Of a DNA stretch of 64,000 nucleotides, positions 54,021 through 62,618 are shown one piece after another. Each line of letters begins with the position of its first letter. Position 1 is the first letter of the stretch. Both the position numbers and the translations under genes were made by a program. A model generated the notes under the pieces. The model did no database searches and had not been told where the DNA came from. It saw only the letters and a list, made by a program, of their open reading frames with translations. The DNA is from G963923945 sp965199175 (GTDB lineage Bacteria; Pseudomonadota; Alphaproteobacteria; G963923945), in assembly GCA_965199175.1 (NCBI GenBank), contig OZ240684.1:1612001-1676000 (forward strand), in the 5' to 3' direction.

Positions 54021-54302
54021 ATGCTTGTCGAAACCAGCCCGACCCATGCCGCTCTTTGCCCATGCACTGACCCTGTAGGCAGAAGCAAGGAAAAATTTGC
54101 CGATCAGACACCGGATTCCAAAAAACTGACCGCTCATTTTGATGCAGCCAAGGCCCCGCCAATCACCGGCGTTTCCGGCAACACCTTGTCGAAGGAAGTG
54201 TTGGATCAGCTCATCAGCGCACAGGATATCAACGCACAGGAAACCGAAAAACACCTCCCGGTTGACCAGAGGGCGGCAACAACACCATCCAGCACAACGT
54301 AA
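54021..54302 (+). CDS. small hydrophilic protein of unknown function
   Basis: A 93-residue frame with a good ribosome-binding site (CAGGAGA about nine bases before the ATG at 54021). The product is polar, has two nearby Cys residues at the start (ALCPCTD) and no membrane segment; the second half contains a helix-like SKEVLDQLISAQDINAQE. I recognise no domain. The start signal and the codon usage argue that it is translated. It converges on rpsT, with the hairpin described below between them. Confidence 0.5.
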   Translation: MLVETSPTHAALCPCTDPVGRSKEKFADQTPDSKKLTAHFDAAKAPPITGVSGNTLSKEVLDQLISAQDINAQETEKHLPVDQRAATTPSSTT

Positions 54303-54395
54303 ATAACGCAATTTTGTAAGGGGGTTTAATTTTTTGCGGGAATTCTTCCTGAAATCGTTTTCCCAAAAGAGCCCGCACAACAACACTCCCTCATG

Positions 54396-54432
54396 AAAAC
54401 CGGGGGCAGAGCAACAGAAATGCTCCCGGTTT
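54396..54432. terminator. long hairpin between the small plus-strand gene and rpsT
   Basis: Twelve bases (54396-54407) pair with 54421-54432 (one G-U pair), enclosing a 13-base loop. The stem reads AAACCGGGGGCA against TGCTCCCGGTTT. Only four T residues follow on the minus strand and none on the plus strand. It could act as a bidirectional transcription stop between convergent genes; this is inference. Confidence 0.45.
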
Positions 54433-54476
54433 AGCGATCCGGGCAGACAGTCTGACTCAAATATAGTGGGGGAGAA

Positions 54477-54496
54477 TTGCCGGAAATTCCCGGCAA
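54477..54496 (-). terminator. stem-loop just after rpsT
   Basis: TTGCCGG (54477-54483) and CCGGCAA (54490-54496) can form a seven-base-pair stem with a six-base loop, 16 bases past the rpsT stop. No strong T-run follows. It may help end or stabilise the rpsT transcript. Confidence 0.4.
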
Positions 54497-54512
54497 ACCC
54501 ATTTCACTCTTT

Positions 54513-54779
54513 TCAGGAATTCAAAGCCTTAATGCGGGCTGATAACCGGGAAAGCTTACGGGCTGCCGTATTACGCTTAAAAATGCCTTTGCCAACACCG
54601 CGCATCATCGCCGGCTGAGCCTGACGAAAAGCCTCCCCGGCCGCCGCCGCATCACCTTTGGTAATGGCATTCTCAACTTTTTTCAGAAAAGAACGAACAG
54701 AGGACCGCCGGTCCCGATTGACCCGGGTCTGGCGGTGATCACGCCGAAGGCGTTTTTTCGCAGAACTGGTATTAGCCAT
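54513..54779 (-). CDS. rpsT: 30S ribosomal protein S20
   Basis: S20 binds 16S rRNA in the small subunit. The 88-residue protein begins MANTSSAKKRLRRDHRQTRVNRDRR (start plus basic helix) and is Lys/Arg/Ala-rich throughout, with FKRNTAARKLSRLSARIKAL at the end. It is of normal length. I use the ATG at 54779, because the seven codons upstream (to 54800) do not resemble S20. A strong promoter-like element lies about 110-140 bases upstream. S20 frequently lies close to dnaA in alphaproteobacteria, as here. Confidence 0.97.
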   Translation of the reverse strand: MANTSSAKKRLRRDHRQTRVNRDRRSSVRSFLKKVENAITKGDAAAAGEAFRQAQPAMMRGVGKGIFKRNTAARKLSRLSARIKALNS

Positions 54780-54889
54780 GATCTTAACACCCAAAACCAA
54801 AAAAGCACGTGATTGAAGAAAGGAACATCATCAATAAAGGATAATAATTGGAAACAACGTTCTTATACACCCAGTATCTGGAAAGAGGC

Positions 54890-54918
54890 GGTATAAGGCA
54901 AGCCCCCCTCTGCGTCAA
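54890..54918 (-). promoter_or_regulatory. promoter of rpsT
   Basis: On the minus strand TTGACG (54918-54913) and TATACC (54895-54890) are separated by exactly 17 bases, close to the sigma-70 consensus. It is followed by about 110 bases of leader before the rpsT ATG. Confidence 0.6.
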
Positions 54919-55209
54919 GACGGTGTCAACGTCTTTATCGAATTTATCAAAATTTATCAAAACGTCTTGACTGAAAAGTCATTCGTCAAAAAGCCCTGGC
55001 GAAAATCACAGCCTGTTAAAAATCACACCTCGTTAAAAATCGCAGCCTGTTAAAAATCACAGCCTGTCGAAGAATACAAACGAAAGAACAAACTTAAAAA
55101 AACAGACAGAAACATCAAAAAACAACAAAAATCATGATCAAGATAACCATCAACATCGAATCTCAAAGACCCGGCCTTATCCTGAACAGCCCCGCTTAAA
55201 TCCTGAATT
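54919..55209. repeat. repeat-containing spacer upstream of the rpsT promoter
   Basis: Three to four copies of a 17-bp unit of the type 'gttaaaaatcacagcct' occupy about 55008-55068, and 'aatttatcaaaa' recurs near 54939-54962. No gene is seen in the roughly 290 bases. Confidence 0.6.
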
Positions 55210-55743
55210 TCATGGCCCGGGGGTCAGGGTGAAGCGGGCCTGAATAACCTCATCAATCCGCGTGAGCTGGAGAACCAGAACTTCCCCCTCACGCATAAAA
55301 CGATCTTCTGAAAAATGATCTTCGGAAACACTCTCGGCCCGGTTCAGAGACTCTTCAGGAGCAAGGCTTTGCCAACCAAGCTGAGGTAAGGTTTCCCGGT
55401 AAAAATTGCGCACCATCATGCTGGTGAGGCGATCAGTGGCCAGACCGGTTACAAGAGCATCAATGATCCGCCCCTCCCGGGAATCGAAAACCGTCTGTGA
55501 TCCGGGCAGATTGGCCATTCCCGAAGGTAAAGGAATATCCTCAAATCCGGCAACAAATTCCGGCCCGGCAACATCACCAGCAACCGGATCACTGGCCGGC
55601 CCTTTCGCCGACCCGCTTTTTACAGCGAAAACCCCCATCACCATCAGAACCAAGCCAACCACACCGACAACAGTATACCGATGGCGTGTGACCGGATGTT
55701 TGACCGGATATGGGATCGAGTAAAAACTGGCTGATCTTTTCAT
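55210..55743 (-). CDS. single-pass membrane-anchored protein of unknown function
   Basis: The 177-residue protein has one N-terminal hydrophobic helix (YTVVGVVGLVLMVMGVFAV, about residues 23-41) and a soluble domain expected on the periplasmic side. The domain begins with FEDIPLPSGM and contains VRNFYRETLPQLGWQ and REGEVLVLQL, a pattern I associate with small conserved alphaproteobacterial proteins of unknown function. GAGGAAAAAGCG precedes the ATG at 55743, so the start is well supported. It lies between mutM and rpsT on the same strand. I cannot assign a role. Confidence 0.75.
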   Translation of the reverse strand: MKRSASFYSIPYPVKHPVTRHRYTVVGVVGLVLMVMGVFAVKSGSAKGPASDPVAGDVAGPEFVAGFEDIPLPSGMANLPGSQTVFDSREGRIIDALVTGLATDRLTSMMVRNFYRETLPQLGWQSLAPEESLNRAESVSEDHFSEDRFMREGEVLVLQLTRIDEVIQARFTLTPGP

Positions 55744-55839
55744 CGCTTTTTCCTCATTGGCTGTGTGCTCATTGGTTGTGCTCTTTTTATATTGGTTTTT
55801 TCTTAAGTATCGGTATTTTCATCCTTTATCTCTGGCTGC

Positions 55840-56667
55840 TTACCTTTGGCATCGCGGGCAATAAAAGGTTGAGCGTCCGGCCTGGCGGATATGGGCAATC
55901 ACATCACCGCATCTGCGGCGGCACTGCACACCGGTACGACCATATACCGCAAAATCATGCTGAAAATATCCCAGCCCTCCGTCTGGTCGACGATGATCAC
56001 GCAGGCTGCTCCCCCCGGCTTCGATCGCCAGACCCAAAACAGCTTTCAAGGCCTGGACCAACCGATCCGCCCGGCGTCCCCGGATGCTTTTTGCTGGCCG
56101 AAGCGGTGATAACCGGGCCTGATACAACGCCTCACAGGCATAAATATTCCCAATGCCGGCAATCAGAGACTGATCAAGCAAGGCGGGTTTCACCACCCCC
56201 CGGCGACCAGCTAAACCAGCGGTGAGATAACAACCATCAAACTGCGGCGACAAAGGCTCCTGGCCAAGAGACGCCAGCAAGGGATGCGTGTCCAGGCCAC
56301 CGGAAGATGCCAGAGTCATCAACCCAAAACGGCGCGGATCATGAAAAACAAGGGTTTCACCGCTTTCTATTTGCATAAAAATATGGTCATGGCGATCTGG
56401 AGTCTCTGGCCACGAAGGCCGGATCATCAACCGACCTGACATACCAAAATGCGTGATCAGAGTCTCCCCGCCGCTCAGAGATACCAGCATATATTTACCC
56501 CGGCGCTGCACCGCCTGTACGCAATTCCCCTCAAGACGGTCGCAAAAATCAGCCGGGACCTTGCGGCGCAAATCACCGCGCCGTACCCTGGCCCGGCTGA
56601 AAGAACGCCCCGCAATCAACGGACGCACACCGCGACAAATTGTCTCAACTTCCGGTAATTCAGGCAT
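55840..56667 (-). CDS. mutM: formamidopyrimidine-DNA glycosylase
   Basis: MutM removes 8-oxoguanine and formamidopyrimidines and cuts the strand at the site. The 275-residue protein starts MPELPEVETICRG, giving the catalytic Pro2 and Glu3. It has HFGMSGRLM, HDHIFMQ, the DPRRFG loop, and IGNIYACEALYQARLSP with the helix-two-turn-helix. The C-terminal zinc finger has Cys249, Cys253, Cys270 and Cys273, so the first pair is C-x3-C rather than the usual C-x2-C. That extra residue is the one oddity. The start is the ATG at 56667. Confidence 0.96.
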   Translation of the reverse strand: MPELPEVETICRGVRPLIAGRSFSRARVRRGDLRRKVPADFCDRLEGNCVQAVQRRGKYMLVSLSGGETLITHFGMSGRLMIRPSWPETPDRHDHIFMQIESGETLVFHDPRRFGLMTLASSGGLDTHPLLASLGQEPLSPQFDGCYLTAGLAGRRGVVKPALLDQSLIAGIGNIYACEALYQARLSPLRPAKSIRGRRADRLVQALKAVLGLAIEAGGSSLRDHRRPDGGLGYFQHDFAVYGRTGVQCRRRCGDVIAHIRQAGRSTFYCPRCQR

Positions 56668-57099
56668 AACCCATCATCATATCCAAAAATCCTGTTGCTG
56701 AATTCTCAAAGCCTGCCAAAGACTCCAAACCCTTAAAAAAGGTCAGGAATAAGATCACCCGGAGAGATCAGGAAAACTGAGAACCAACATGAGAGAACCA
56801 GATACAAAATCAAAAAAATCTCTCCCGATCAGGATATATGCGAATTTTTTTATCACCATATCTTCTTCTCACCATATCAGATGCTGATCCGGGACACCGC
56901 CCCCTTGAAAAGATCATAACGAACATGTCACAACCCGCCCTGGGCTCTTTTTCAAACCCCGGCTCTCTTCAGGCAGGTGAAAAAATCAGCAGATGACCGC
57001 ATGCCAGAACAGGATATCAAACCAGAATAGGATACCAAAAAAGCCCTGCCGGAAACACTCTCTTGAAACGATACCTCGCTGTCATCATGAGGAGATATT
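56668..57099. other. divergent mutM-leuB spacer
   Basis: The 432 bases contain AT-rich segments and short repeats, for example 'ccagaacaggatatcaaa' followed by 'ccagaataggataccaaa' at about 57003-57040, and 'tcaccatatc' twice at about 56853-56880. No gene, no clear attenuator-type leader peptide with Leu codons, and no sure promoter could be recognised. Confidence 0.5.
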
Positions 57100-58203
57100 A
57101 TGACTCATCGCATTCTCTGCCTCCCGGGTGACGGAATTGGCCCGGAAGTCACCCAGCAAGCCCGCCGCATTCTCGATTGGTTCGCAAAAAATCATGCAGA
57201 TATCATGGTTGAGGAAGATGTTATTGGCGGCGCGGCCATTGATATGCATGGTCGCCCATTGACCGAAGAGACTCTGGAACGCGCCCGCAAGGCCGATGCG
57301 GTTCTGCTGGGTGCGGTTGGCGGTCCAGGGTGGGATGATTTACCCTTTGATAGCCGTCCTGAACGCGGCCTTTTGGGGTTGCGTAAAGGGCTTGGTCTGT
57401 TTGCCAATCTCCGTCCGGCCCGGGTATTTTCAGCTTTGGCCGATGCCTCGACCCTCAAGCCGGAACTGATCAGCGGTCTGGACATTATGATTGTCCGCGA
57501 ACTGACCGGGGGTATTTATTTCGGCCAACCCCGTGGAATCCAGGATCTGGGGGATGGCCGTCGCCGGGGGATCAACACCCTTGCCTATGAAAGTGATGAG
57601 ATTGAACGTATTGCCCGGGTTGCCTTTGATCTGGCCAGACAACGTGAAGGCCGTCTGTGTTCGGTCGATAAAGCCAATGTTCTGGAGTCAACGGTGCTCT
57701 GGCGTGAGGAAGTCACCCGTGTTCACAGTGATTACCCGGATGTGTCACTTTCGCATATGTATGTTGATAATGCGGCCATGCAGCTGGTGCGTGACCCCGG
57801 ACAATTCGATGTCATTGTCACCACCAATATGTTCGGGGACATTCTTTCTGATGCTGCCGCCATGCTCACCGGGTCTTTGGGGATGTTGCCTTCGGCGTCT
57901 TTGGGAGAAACCGGCCAGGATGGTCGCCGCCCGGGTCTTTATGAGCCTGTTCATGGATCGGCCCCGGATATCGCCGGACAAGACAAAGCCAACCCGCTGG
58001 CCATGATTCTCAGCCTGGCGATGGCGATGCGTTATTCCCTTGATGCCCCCAAAGCCGCCGATAAGCTGGAAACAGCCGTTGAGCGAATCTTAGAAAAAGG
58101 GGCCCGCAGTGCTGATACCGCCCGCGATGGCCACACAGCCCTTACGACCGGTCAAATCGGGCAGCGCATCTTAGAAGAGCTTGATCAGATATCGGCTGAG
58201 TAA
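57100..58203 (+). CDS. leuB: 3-isopropylmalate dehydrogenase
   Basis: LeuB oxidises and decarboxylates 3-isopropylmalate in leucine synthesis, using NAD. The 367-residue protein has LCLPGDGIGPEV, DAVLLGAVGGPGWD, GLRKGLGLFANLRPARVF, IVRELTGGIYFGQPRG, SVDKANVLESTVLWREEV, HMYVDNAAMQLVRDPGQFDVIVTTNMFGDILSDAAAMLTGSLGMLPSA (as consecutive family segments) and YEPVHGSAPDIAGQ. All catalytic Arg, Lys and Asp positions that I can recognise are present. GAGGAG precedes the ATG at 57100. Other leucine genes are not in the window. Confidence 0.98.
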   Translation: MTHRILCLPGDGIGPEVTQQARRILDWFAKNHADIMVEEDVIGGAAIDMHGRPLTEETLERARKADAVLLGAVGGPGWDDLPFDSRPERGLLGLRKGLGLFANLRPARVFSALADASTLKPELISGLDIMIVRELTGGIYFGQPRGIQDLGDGRRRGINTLAYESDEIERIARVAFDLARQREGRLCSVDKANVLESTVLWREEVTRVHSDYPDVSLSHMYVDNAAMQLVRDPGQFDVIVTTNMFGDILSDAAAMLTGSLGMLPSASLGETGQDGRRPGLYEPVHGSAPDIAGQDKANPLAMILSLAMAMRYSLDAPKAADKLETAVERILEKGARSADTARDGHTALTTGQIGQRILEELDQISAE

Positions 58204-58212
58204 CCGGTTGTC

Positions 58213-58258
58213 TGAAAAAAAATCCTCAGCAAGACCCGGCACCACATCGGGTCCTTGC
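58213..58258 (-). terminator. rho-independent terminator of the alkB gene
   Basis: GCAAGACCCG (58229-58238) pairs with CGGGTCCTTGC (58248-58258) with a single bulge. Read on the minus strand the hairpin is followed, after six bases, by eight T residues (58220-58213). The arrangement fits termination of the minus-strand alkB transcript and also lies after leuB, where no T-run follows in the plus direction. Confidence 0.6.
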
Positions 58259-58297
58259 GGCGTCCGGACCTGATCATATGTGATATTTTTGATTGTT

Positions 58298-58951
58298 TTA
58301 ATCCGGGATTGTCACCCGGCGCACGGTCAGATTGATCCGGCCTGCCATGCCCATGCGGTCCCGGATCAGATCATTATGGCCATAATCAATCCGGTCAATA
58401 CCATGATACAGGTGACGCGATGAACCGCCAAGAACCACCACATCGCCTGATTTAATCTGTATTGAAAAAGCCCGATCCCGGCGGGTTCGGCCACCCAGAC
58501 GAAAACGAGCCGGATCCCCTAAAGATACCGAGACCACCGGCGCATCACGAGCCGCTTCATCCTGGTCAATATGCATTCCCATACGTGCCTTTTGATGCCC
58601 GTAAAGATTGACCAGACAACATTGCGGCAAAGCCGGATAGGTGGTCACGGCGTGCCAGAGATCAAGGATTCGTTGAGGAATGGGAGGCCAGACCCCCCCG
58701 GTCACCGGATGGGTTTCCTGATAACGGTACCCACCCGATTGGTCAGAGACCCATCCCAAAGGACCGGCATTGGTCATACGCACAGAAAAAGGCCGTCCTG
58801 TGCCCGGCATCACCGGCTGAAACCACGGGGCAGAGGCTAAAATGGTATCAATATCGGCCAGTAACGCCCGTTGTGCCGCCGCATCGAAATAACCAGGATA
58901 AACATCAAACCCATCAGGAAAACGCGGATCATGATGACGGGTTGGCAGCAT
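58298..58951 (-). CDS. alkB: AlkB-family alpha-ketoglutarate-dependent dealkylase
   Basis: AlkB oxidatively removes methyl groups from 1-methyladenine and 3-methylcytosine. The protein has the iron-binding HIDQDE (HxD) and distal His in SSRHLYHGIDRI. It also has the alpha-ketoglutarate-binding Arg pattern near RINLTVRRV, the substrate-pocket segment CCLVNLYGHQKARMGMHID, and VVSVSLGDPARFRLGG. The start is uncertain: I use the ATG at 58951, which gives about 217 residues, close to E. coli AlkB (216). The frame stays open to a TTG at 59044. Confidence 0.92.
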   Translation of the reverse strand: MLPTRHHDPRFPDGFDVYPGYFDAAAQRALLADIDTILASAPWFQPVMPGTGRPFSVRMTNAGPLGWVSDQSGGYRYQETHPVTGGVWPPIPQRILDLWHAVTTYPALPQCCLVNLYGHQKARMGMHIDQDEAARDAPVVSVSLGDPARFRLGGRTRRDRAFSIQIKSGDVVVLGGSSRHLYHGIDRIDYGHNDLIRDRMGMAGRINLTVRRVTIPD

Positions 58952-59091
58952 AACAGATGTCACGGCCTCTCCCGCCAGCACCCCTTCAGCATGCCACCTT
59001 TGGCAAGAATCCGCCCAAACCCGCCAAAACAGCGATAAAGCCAACCTGAGGAATCATCCCAAAAAATCCCATACAGATGATGATTGCCCCC

Positions 59092-59121
59092 CTTGCGTTC
59101 GCTTTTCAGTCAACTATATAA
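59092..59121 (+). promoter_or_regulatory. heat-shock (sigma-32-type) promoter of dnaK
   Basis: CTTG at 59092-59095 and CTATATAA at 59114-59121 are separated by 18 bases. This matches the alphaproteobacterial RpoH-type layout (CTTG, 16-18 bases, CTATNT). It lies about 220 bases before the dnaK ATG, and dnaK is a typical RpoH target. The motif is seen; its use is inference. Confidence 0.5.
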
Positions 59122-59139
59122 GCATTGCCTGCCAGACGG

Positions 59140-59300
59140 GCATGACATTTTTGTGTTTTTATGTTTTTGCGTTTTTATGCGCCATTGCAAAACCGGTTGC
59201 TGACAATCAACCAGTCAGTGAACAAACCAGAACCAAGAACAAACCAGTGAACCAAGAATAAACCAGTAAAAATGAGCCAGTAAAACGAACCGATAAGAAT
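59140..59300. repeat. tandem-repeat leader before dnaK
   Basis: Between the putative promoter and dnaK lie two degenerate arrays: 'gtttttatgtttttgcgtttttatgc' (about 59153-59180), and four to five copies of 'aaccagtaaaa / aaccaagaacaaaccagtg' units (about 59208-59292). No gene is visible. Confidence 0.7.
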
Positions 59301-59339
59301 GAATTTTAAAAACAACCAAGAAGAATTGAGAGGCATTTC

Positions 59340-61325
59340 ATGAGCAAGGTCATCGGCATTGATCTGGGAACAACCAATTCCTGTGTCGCCGTTATGGATG
59401 GCAAAGACGCCAAAGTTATCGAAAACAGCGAAGGGACCCGGACAACCCCTTCGATGGTTGCCTTTGCTGAAGACGGGGAACGTCTGGTCGGTCAACCAGC
59501 CAAACGCCAGGCGGTCACGAATCCGGAAAATACCTTGTTTGCTATCAAACGGCTGATTGGCCGGCGGATGGATGACGCCATGGTCTCCAAGGACAAAGAT
59601 ATGGTGCCGTATTCCATCCAGGGCAATGATAAAGGAGATGCCTGGGTTGAATGCCGTGGCGAGATGTACAGCCCCAGCCAGATCAGCGCATTCATCCTCC
59701 AGAAAATGAAGGAAACCGCCGAAAGCTATCTTGGCGAATCGGTCAGTCAGGCCGTGATCACTGTACCGGCTTATTTTAATGATTCTCAGCGTCAGGCAAC
59801 AAAAGATGCCGGAAAAATTGCCGGCCTGGAAGTCTTACGCATCATCAATGAACCAACAGCCGCCGCCCTGGCATATGGTCTTGATAAAAAGGAAAGCGGT
59901 ATCATCGCGGTCTATGATCTTGGCGGGGGGACGTTCGATGTTTCAATCCTGGAAATCGGTGACGGTGTCTTTGAGGTTAAATCAACCAATGGCGATACAT
60001 TTTTAGGAGGGGAAGACTTTGACAAGCGGATCATTGATCACCTGGCCGATACATTCAAGCAAGAACAAGGAATTGATCTGCGTGAGGATAAGCTGGCCTT
60101 GCAACGCCTGAAAGAAGCTGCCGAAAAAGCCAAAATTGAGCTTTCCACCGCCGCTCAGACTGAGATCAATTTGCCTTTCATCACCGCTGATTCAAGCGGT
60201 CCCAAGCATCTCAATATCAAGATGACCCGTGCTCAGCTGGAAAAGCTGGTTGAAGATCTGGTCGAACGCACCATTGCGCCTTGTAAGGCAGCCCTCAAGG
60301 ATGCCGGGCTGAAAGCCTCAGATATCAAAGAAGTCATCCTGGTTGGTGGAATGACCCGCATGCCCAGGATTGCCGAAACCGTCAAATCACTGTTCGGACA
60401 TGAACCGCATCGCGGGGTCAATCCTGATGAGGTTGTGGCCGCCGGTGCAGCGATTCAAGGCGGTGTCCTCAAGGGCGATGTTAAGGATGTTCTGTTGCTT
60501 GATGTTACACCGCTCTCCCTGGGGATTGAGACGTTAGGCGGCGTTTTCACACGGCTGATTGAGCGTAATACAACTGTCCCGACCCGCAAGAGCCAGGTTT
60601 TTTCAACCGCCGAAGATAATCAGGGAGCCGTCACCATCCGGGTCTTTCAAGGTGAGCGTGAAATGGCGGCTGATAACAAGCCGCTTGGCCAGTTTGATCT
60701 GATCGGTATTCCCCCAGCCCCACGCGGCACACCTCAAATTGAGGTTACATTCGACATTGATGCCAACGGGATTGTCAATGTTTCGGCAAAAGACAAAGCC
60801 ACCAATAAAGAACAGCAAATACGTATTGAGGCTTCCGGCGGTTTATCGGATGAAGAAATTGACAAGATGGTCAAAGAGGCCGAGGCCAATGCGTCCCAGG
60901 ATAAGGAGCGCCGTGAACGTGTCGAAGCGGTCAATCAGGCCGAGTCAATCATTCATAGTACTGAGAAAAATCTCAAAGATCATGGGGATAAAATTTCCGA
61001 AGAAGAAAAAAATGCTATCGAATCAGCCCTGAATGATCTGCGCACCGCTAAAGATCAGGATGATTCCAGTGCTGAGGATATCAATACCAAGGTCGGTGCT
61101 CTGGCTCAGGCCGCCATGAAACTCGGTGAGGCGGTTTATAAAGCCAGTCAAACCGAAGCCGAAGACAGTGATCAAGCTGAACAACCGACAAATAACGAAA
61201 AAGACGATAATGTGGTTGATGCTGATTTTGAGGATGTCTCATCATCGGCTGATCAGAGCCAGCCTCAGGATAAAAAAGCCAAAAACAGCGATGGCAAACA
61301 AAAGGATCAGAAAAAATCAGCCTAA
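59340..61325 (+). CDS. dnaK: molecular chaperone DnaK (Hsp70)
   Basis: DnaK binds exposed hydrophobic segments of client proteins in an ATP-controlled cycle with DnaJ and GrpE. The 661-residue protein has the ATPase motifs VIGIDLGTTNSCVAVMDG, VITVPAYFNDSQRQATKDAGKIAG (as adjacent segments), RIINEPTAAALAYGLDKK, VYDLGGGTFDVSILEI and VILVGGMTRMPRI. The linker DVLLLDVTPLSLGIETLGG begins the substrate-binding domain. The acidic C-terminus includes VVDADFEDV, then a Lys/Gln/Asp-rich tail. GAGAGG precedes the ATG at 59340. dnaJ follows 45 bases downstream. Confidence 0.98.
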   Translation: MSKVIGIDLGTTNSCVAVMDGKDAKVIENSEGTRTTPSMVAFAEDGERLVGQPAKRQAVTNPENTLFAIKRLIGRRMDDAMVSKDKDMVPYSIQGNDKGDAWVECRGEMYSPSQISAFILQKMKETAESYLGESVSQAVITVPAYFNDSQRQATKDAGKIAGLEVLRIINEPTAAALAYGLDKKESGIIAVYDLGGGTFDVSILEIGDGVFEVKSTNGDTFLGGEDFDKRIIDHLADTFKQEQGIDLREDKLALQRLKEAAEKAKIELSTAAQTEINLPFITADSSGPKHLNIKMTRAQLEKLVEDLVERTIAPCKAALKDAGLKASDIKEVILVGGMTRMPRIAETVKSLFGHEPHRGVNPDEVVAAGAAIQGGVLKGDVKDVLLLDVTPLSLGIETLGGVFTRLIERNTTVPTRKSQVFSTAEDNQGAVTIRVFQGEREMAADNKPLGQFDLIGIPPAPRGTPQIEVTFDIDANGIVNVSAKDKATNKEQQIRIEASGGLSDEEIDKMVKEAEANASQDKERRERVEAVNQAESIIHSTEKNLKDHGDKISEEEKNAIESALNDLRTAKDQDDSSAEDINTKVGALAQAAMKLGEAVYKASQTEAEDSDQAEQPTNNEKDDNVVDADFEDVSSSADQSQPQDKKAKNSDGKQKDQKKSA

Positions 61326-61370
61326 GAGCAGACTGGTTTTTTCTGACCACCGCTTCGGCATTCAGTTGCG

Positions 61371-62501
61371 ATGACTAAGGAGGATTATTACAGCATCCTT
61401 GGGGTTTCCCGTGATGCCGATTCATCGACCTTAAAATCGGCGTATCGCAAGCTGGCGATGCAATATCATCCGGATCGCAATCCCGATGACAAACAGGCTG
61501 AACGGCGATTCAAGGATGTGAATGAAGCCTATGAAATCCTCAAAGACAGCCAAAAACGCGCCGCCTATGATCAATTCGGCCATGCCGGAGTTGACCCCAA
61601 CAACAGTGCCGGACAATCCGGTGGCTTTGAATTCAGTGGCGGCTTTTCGGATATTTTCGATGAAATGTTCGGGGATGTCTTTTCAGGAGGGAGGCGGCGC
61701 GCCGGACCCAAACGCGGGGCCGATTTGCGTCATGATATGGAAATTTCGTTGTCTGAAGCATTTGCCGGAAAAACAACCATTCTTCCTCTGGGTACATTGG
61801 CTGCCTGCGAAACCTGTAATGGCAGTGGCGGCAAAGACGGAGCACAACCAGTCACCTGCACCACGTGTCGCGGCCAGGGAAAAGTACGGGCACAACAAGG
61901 ATTTTTCACCATTGAACGAACCTGCCATCGCTGTGGTGGCCGCGGACAGATGATCGAAGACCCCTGCCTGAAATGCGGTGGTTCGGGGCGGGTGCGGCGT
62001 CATAAGGAACTCAAGGTCGCCATCCCGGCCGGCATTGAGGATGGTGCCAGGATCCGGTTGGCCAATGAAGGGGAAGCAGGCGATTATGGCGCACCACCAG
62101 GGGATCTGTATCTTTTTATTTCGGTCAAACCGCATCGAATTTTTCAACGCGATGGAGCAAATATTTATTGTCGGGTCCCGATCCCGATGGTCACAGCAGC
62201 ATTGGGTGGCACGATTGAGGTTCCGACCATTGACGGCGCACGTGCCCGGGTCACTGTTCCGGTTGGTACTCAGGTTGGCCAGCAATTCCGCCTGAAAAAC
62301 AAAGGGATGACGGTTCTTAAATCTTCCGTGCGCGGTGATATGTTTATCGAGGCATTGGTTGAGACCCCGACCAATCTCAGCAAAAAACAAAAAGAAATTT
62401 TGCGCATGTTTGATTCTGAAGGCTCCCAGGAAAGCAACAGCCCTGAATCAGAAGGCTTCTTTGCCAAGGTCAAAGATCTATGGGAAGACCTCAAGGATTA
62501 G
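61371..62501 (+). CDS. dnaJ: co-chaperone DnaJ (Hsp40)
   Basis: DnaJ stimulates the DnaK ATPase and presents clients. The 376-residue protein is a type I Hsp40. The J-domain is at residues 1-70, with YHPDRNPD (the HPD motif). A Gly/Phe-rich stretch (GGFEFSGGFSDIFDEMFGDVF) follows, then four zinc-finger CxxCxGxG repeats: CETCNGSG, CTTCRGQG, CHRCGGRG, CLKCGGSG. The C-terminal substrate-binding domains follow. It forms an operon with dnaK. The start is the ATG at 61371, although AAGGAGG-like sequence lies just inside rather than before it. Confidence 0.98.
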   Translation: MTKEDYYSILGVSRDADSSTLKSAYRKLAMQYHPDRNPDDKQAERRFKDVNEAYEILKDSQKRAAYDQFGHAGVDPNNSAGQSGGFEFSGGFSDIFDEMFGDVFSGGRRRAGPKRGADLRHDMEISLSEAFAGKTTILPLGTLAACETCNGSGGKDGAQPVTCTTCRGQGKVRAQQGFFTIERTCHRCGGRGQMIEDPCLKCGGSGRVRRHKELKVAIPAGIEDGARIRLANEGEAGDYGAPPGDLYLFISVKPHRIFQRDGANIYCRVPIPMVTAALGGTIEVPTIDGARARVTVPVGTQVGQQFRLKNKGMTVLKSSVRGDMFIEALVETPTNLSKKQKEILRMFDSEGSQESNSPESEGFFAKVKDLWEDLKD

Positions 62502-62618
62502 CCATATCTCACCAGAACAATAATCAGCCACGGCATAAAGCCAGGAATCGACATGACCGGCAATCAGACCAAAACCACCAAAATATAAGAGCCACCAAAA
62601 CACCAAAAAGGAGTATCC

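Noticed and set aside
61683..62390. 235-codon antisense frame within dnaJ
   Set aside because: dnaJ is intact with all zinc-finger motifs; the antisense product has no recognisable features.
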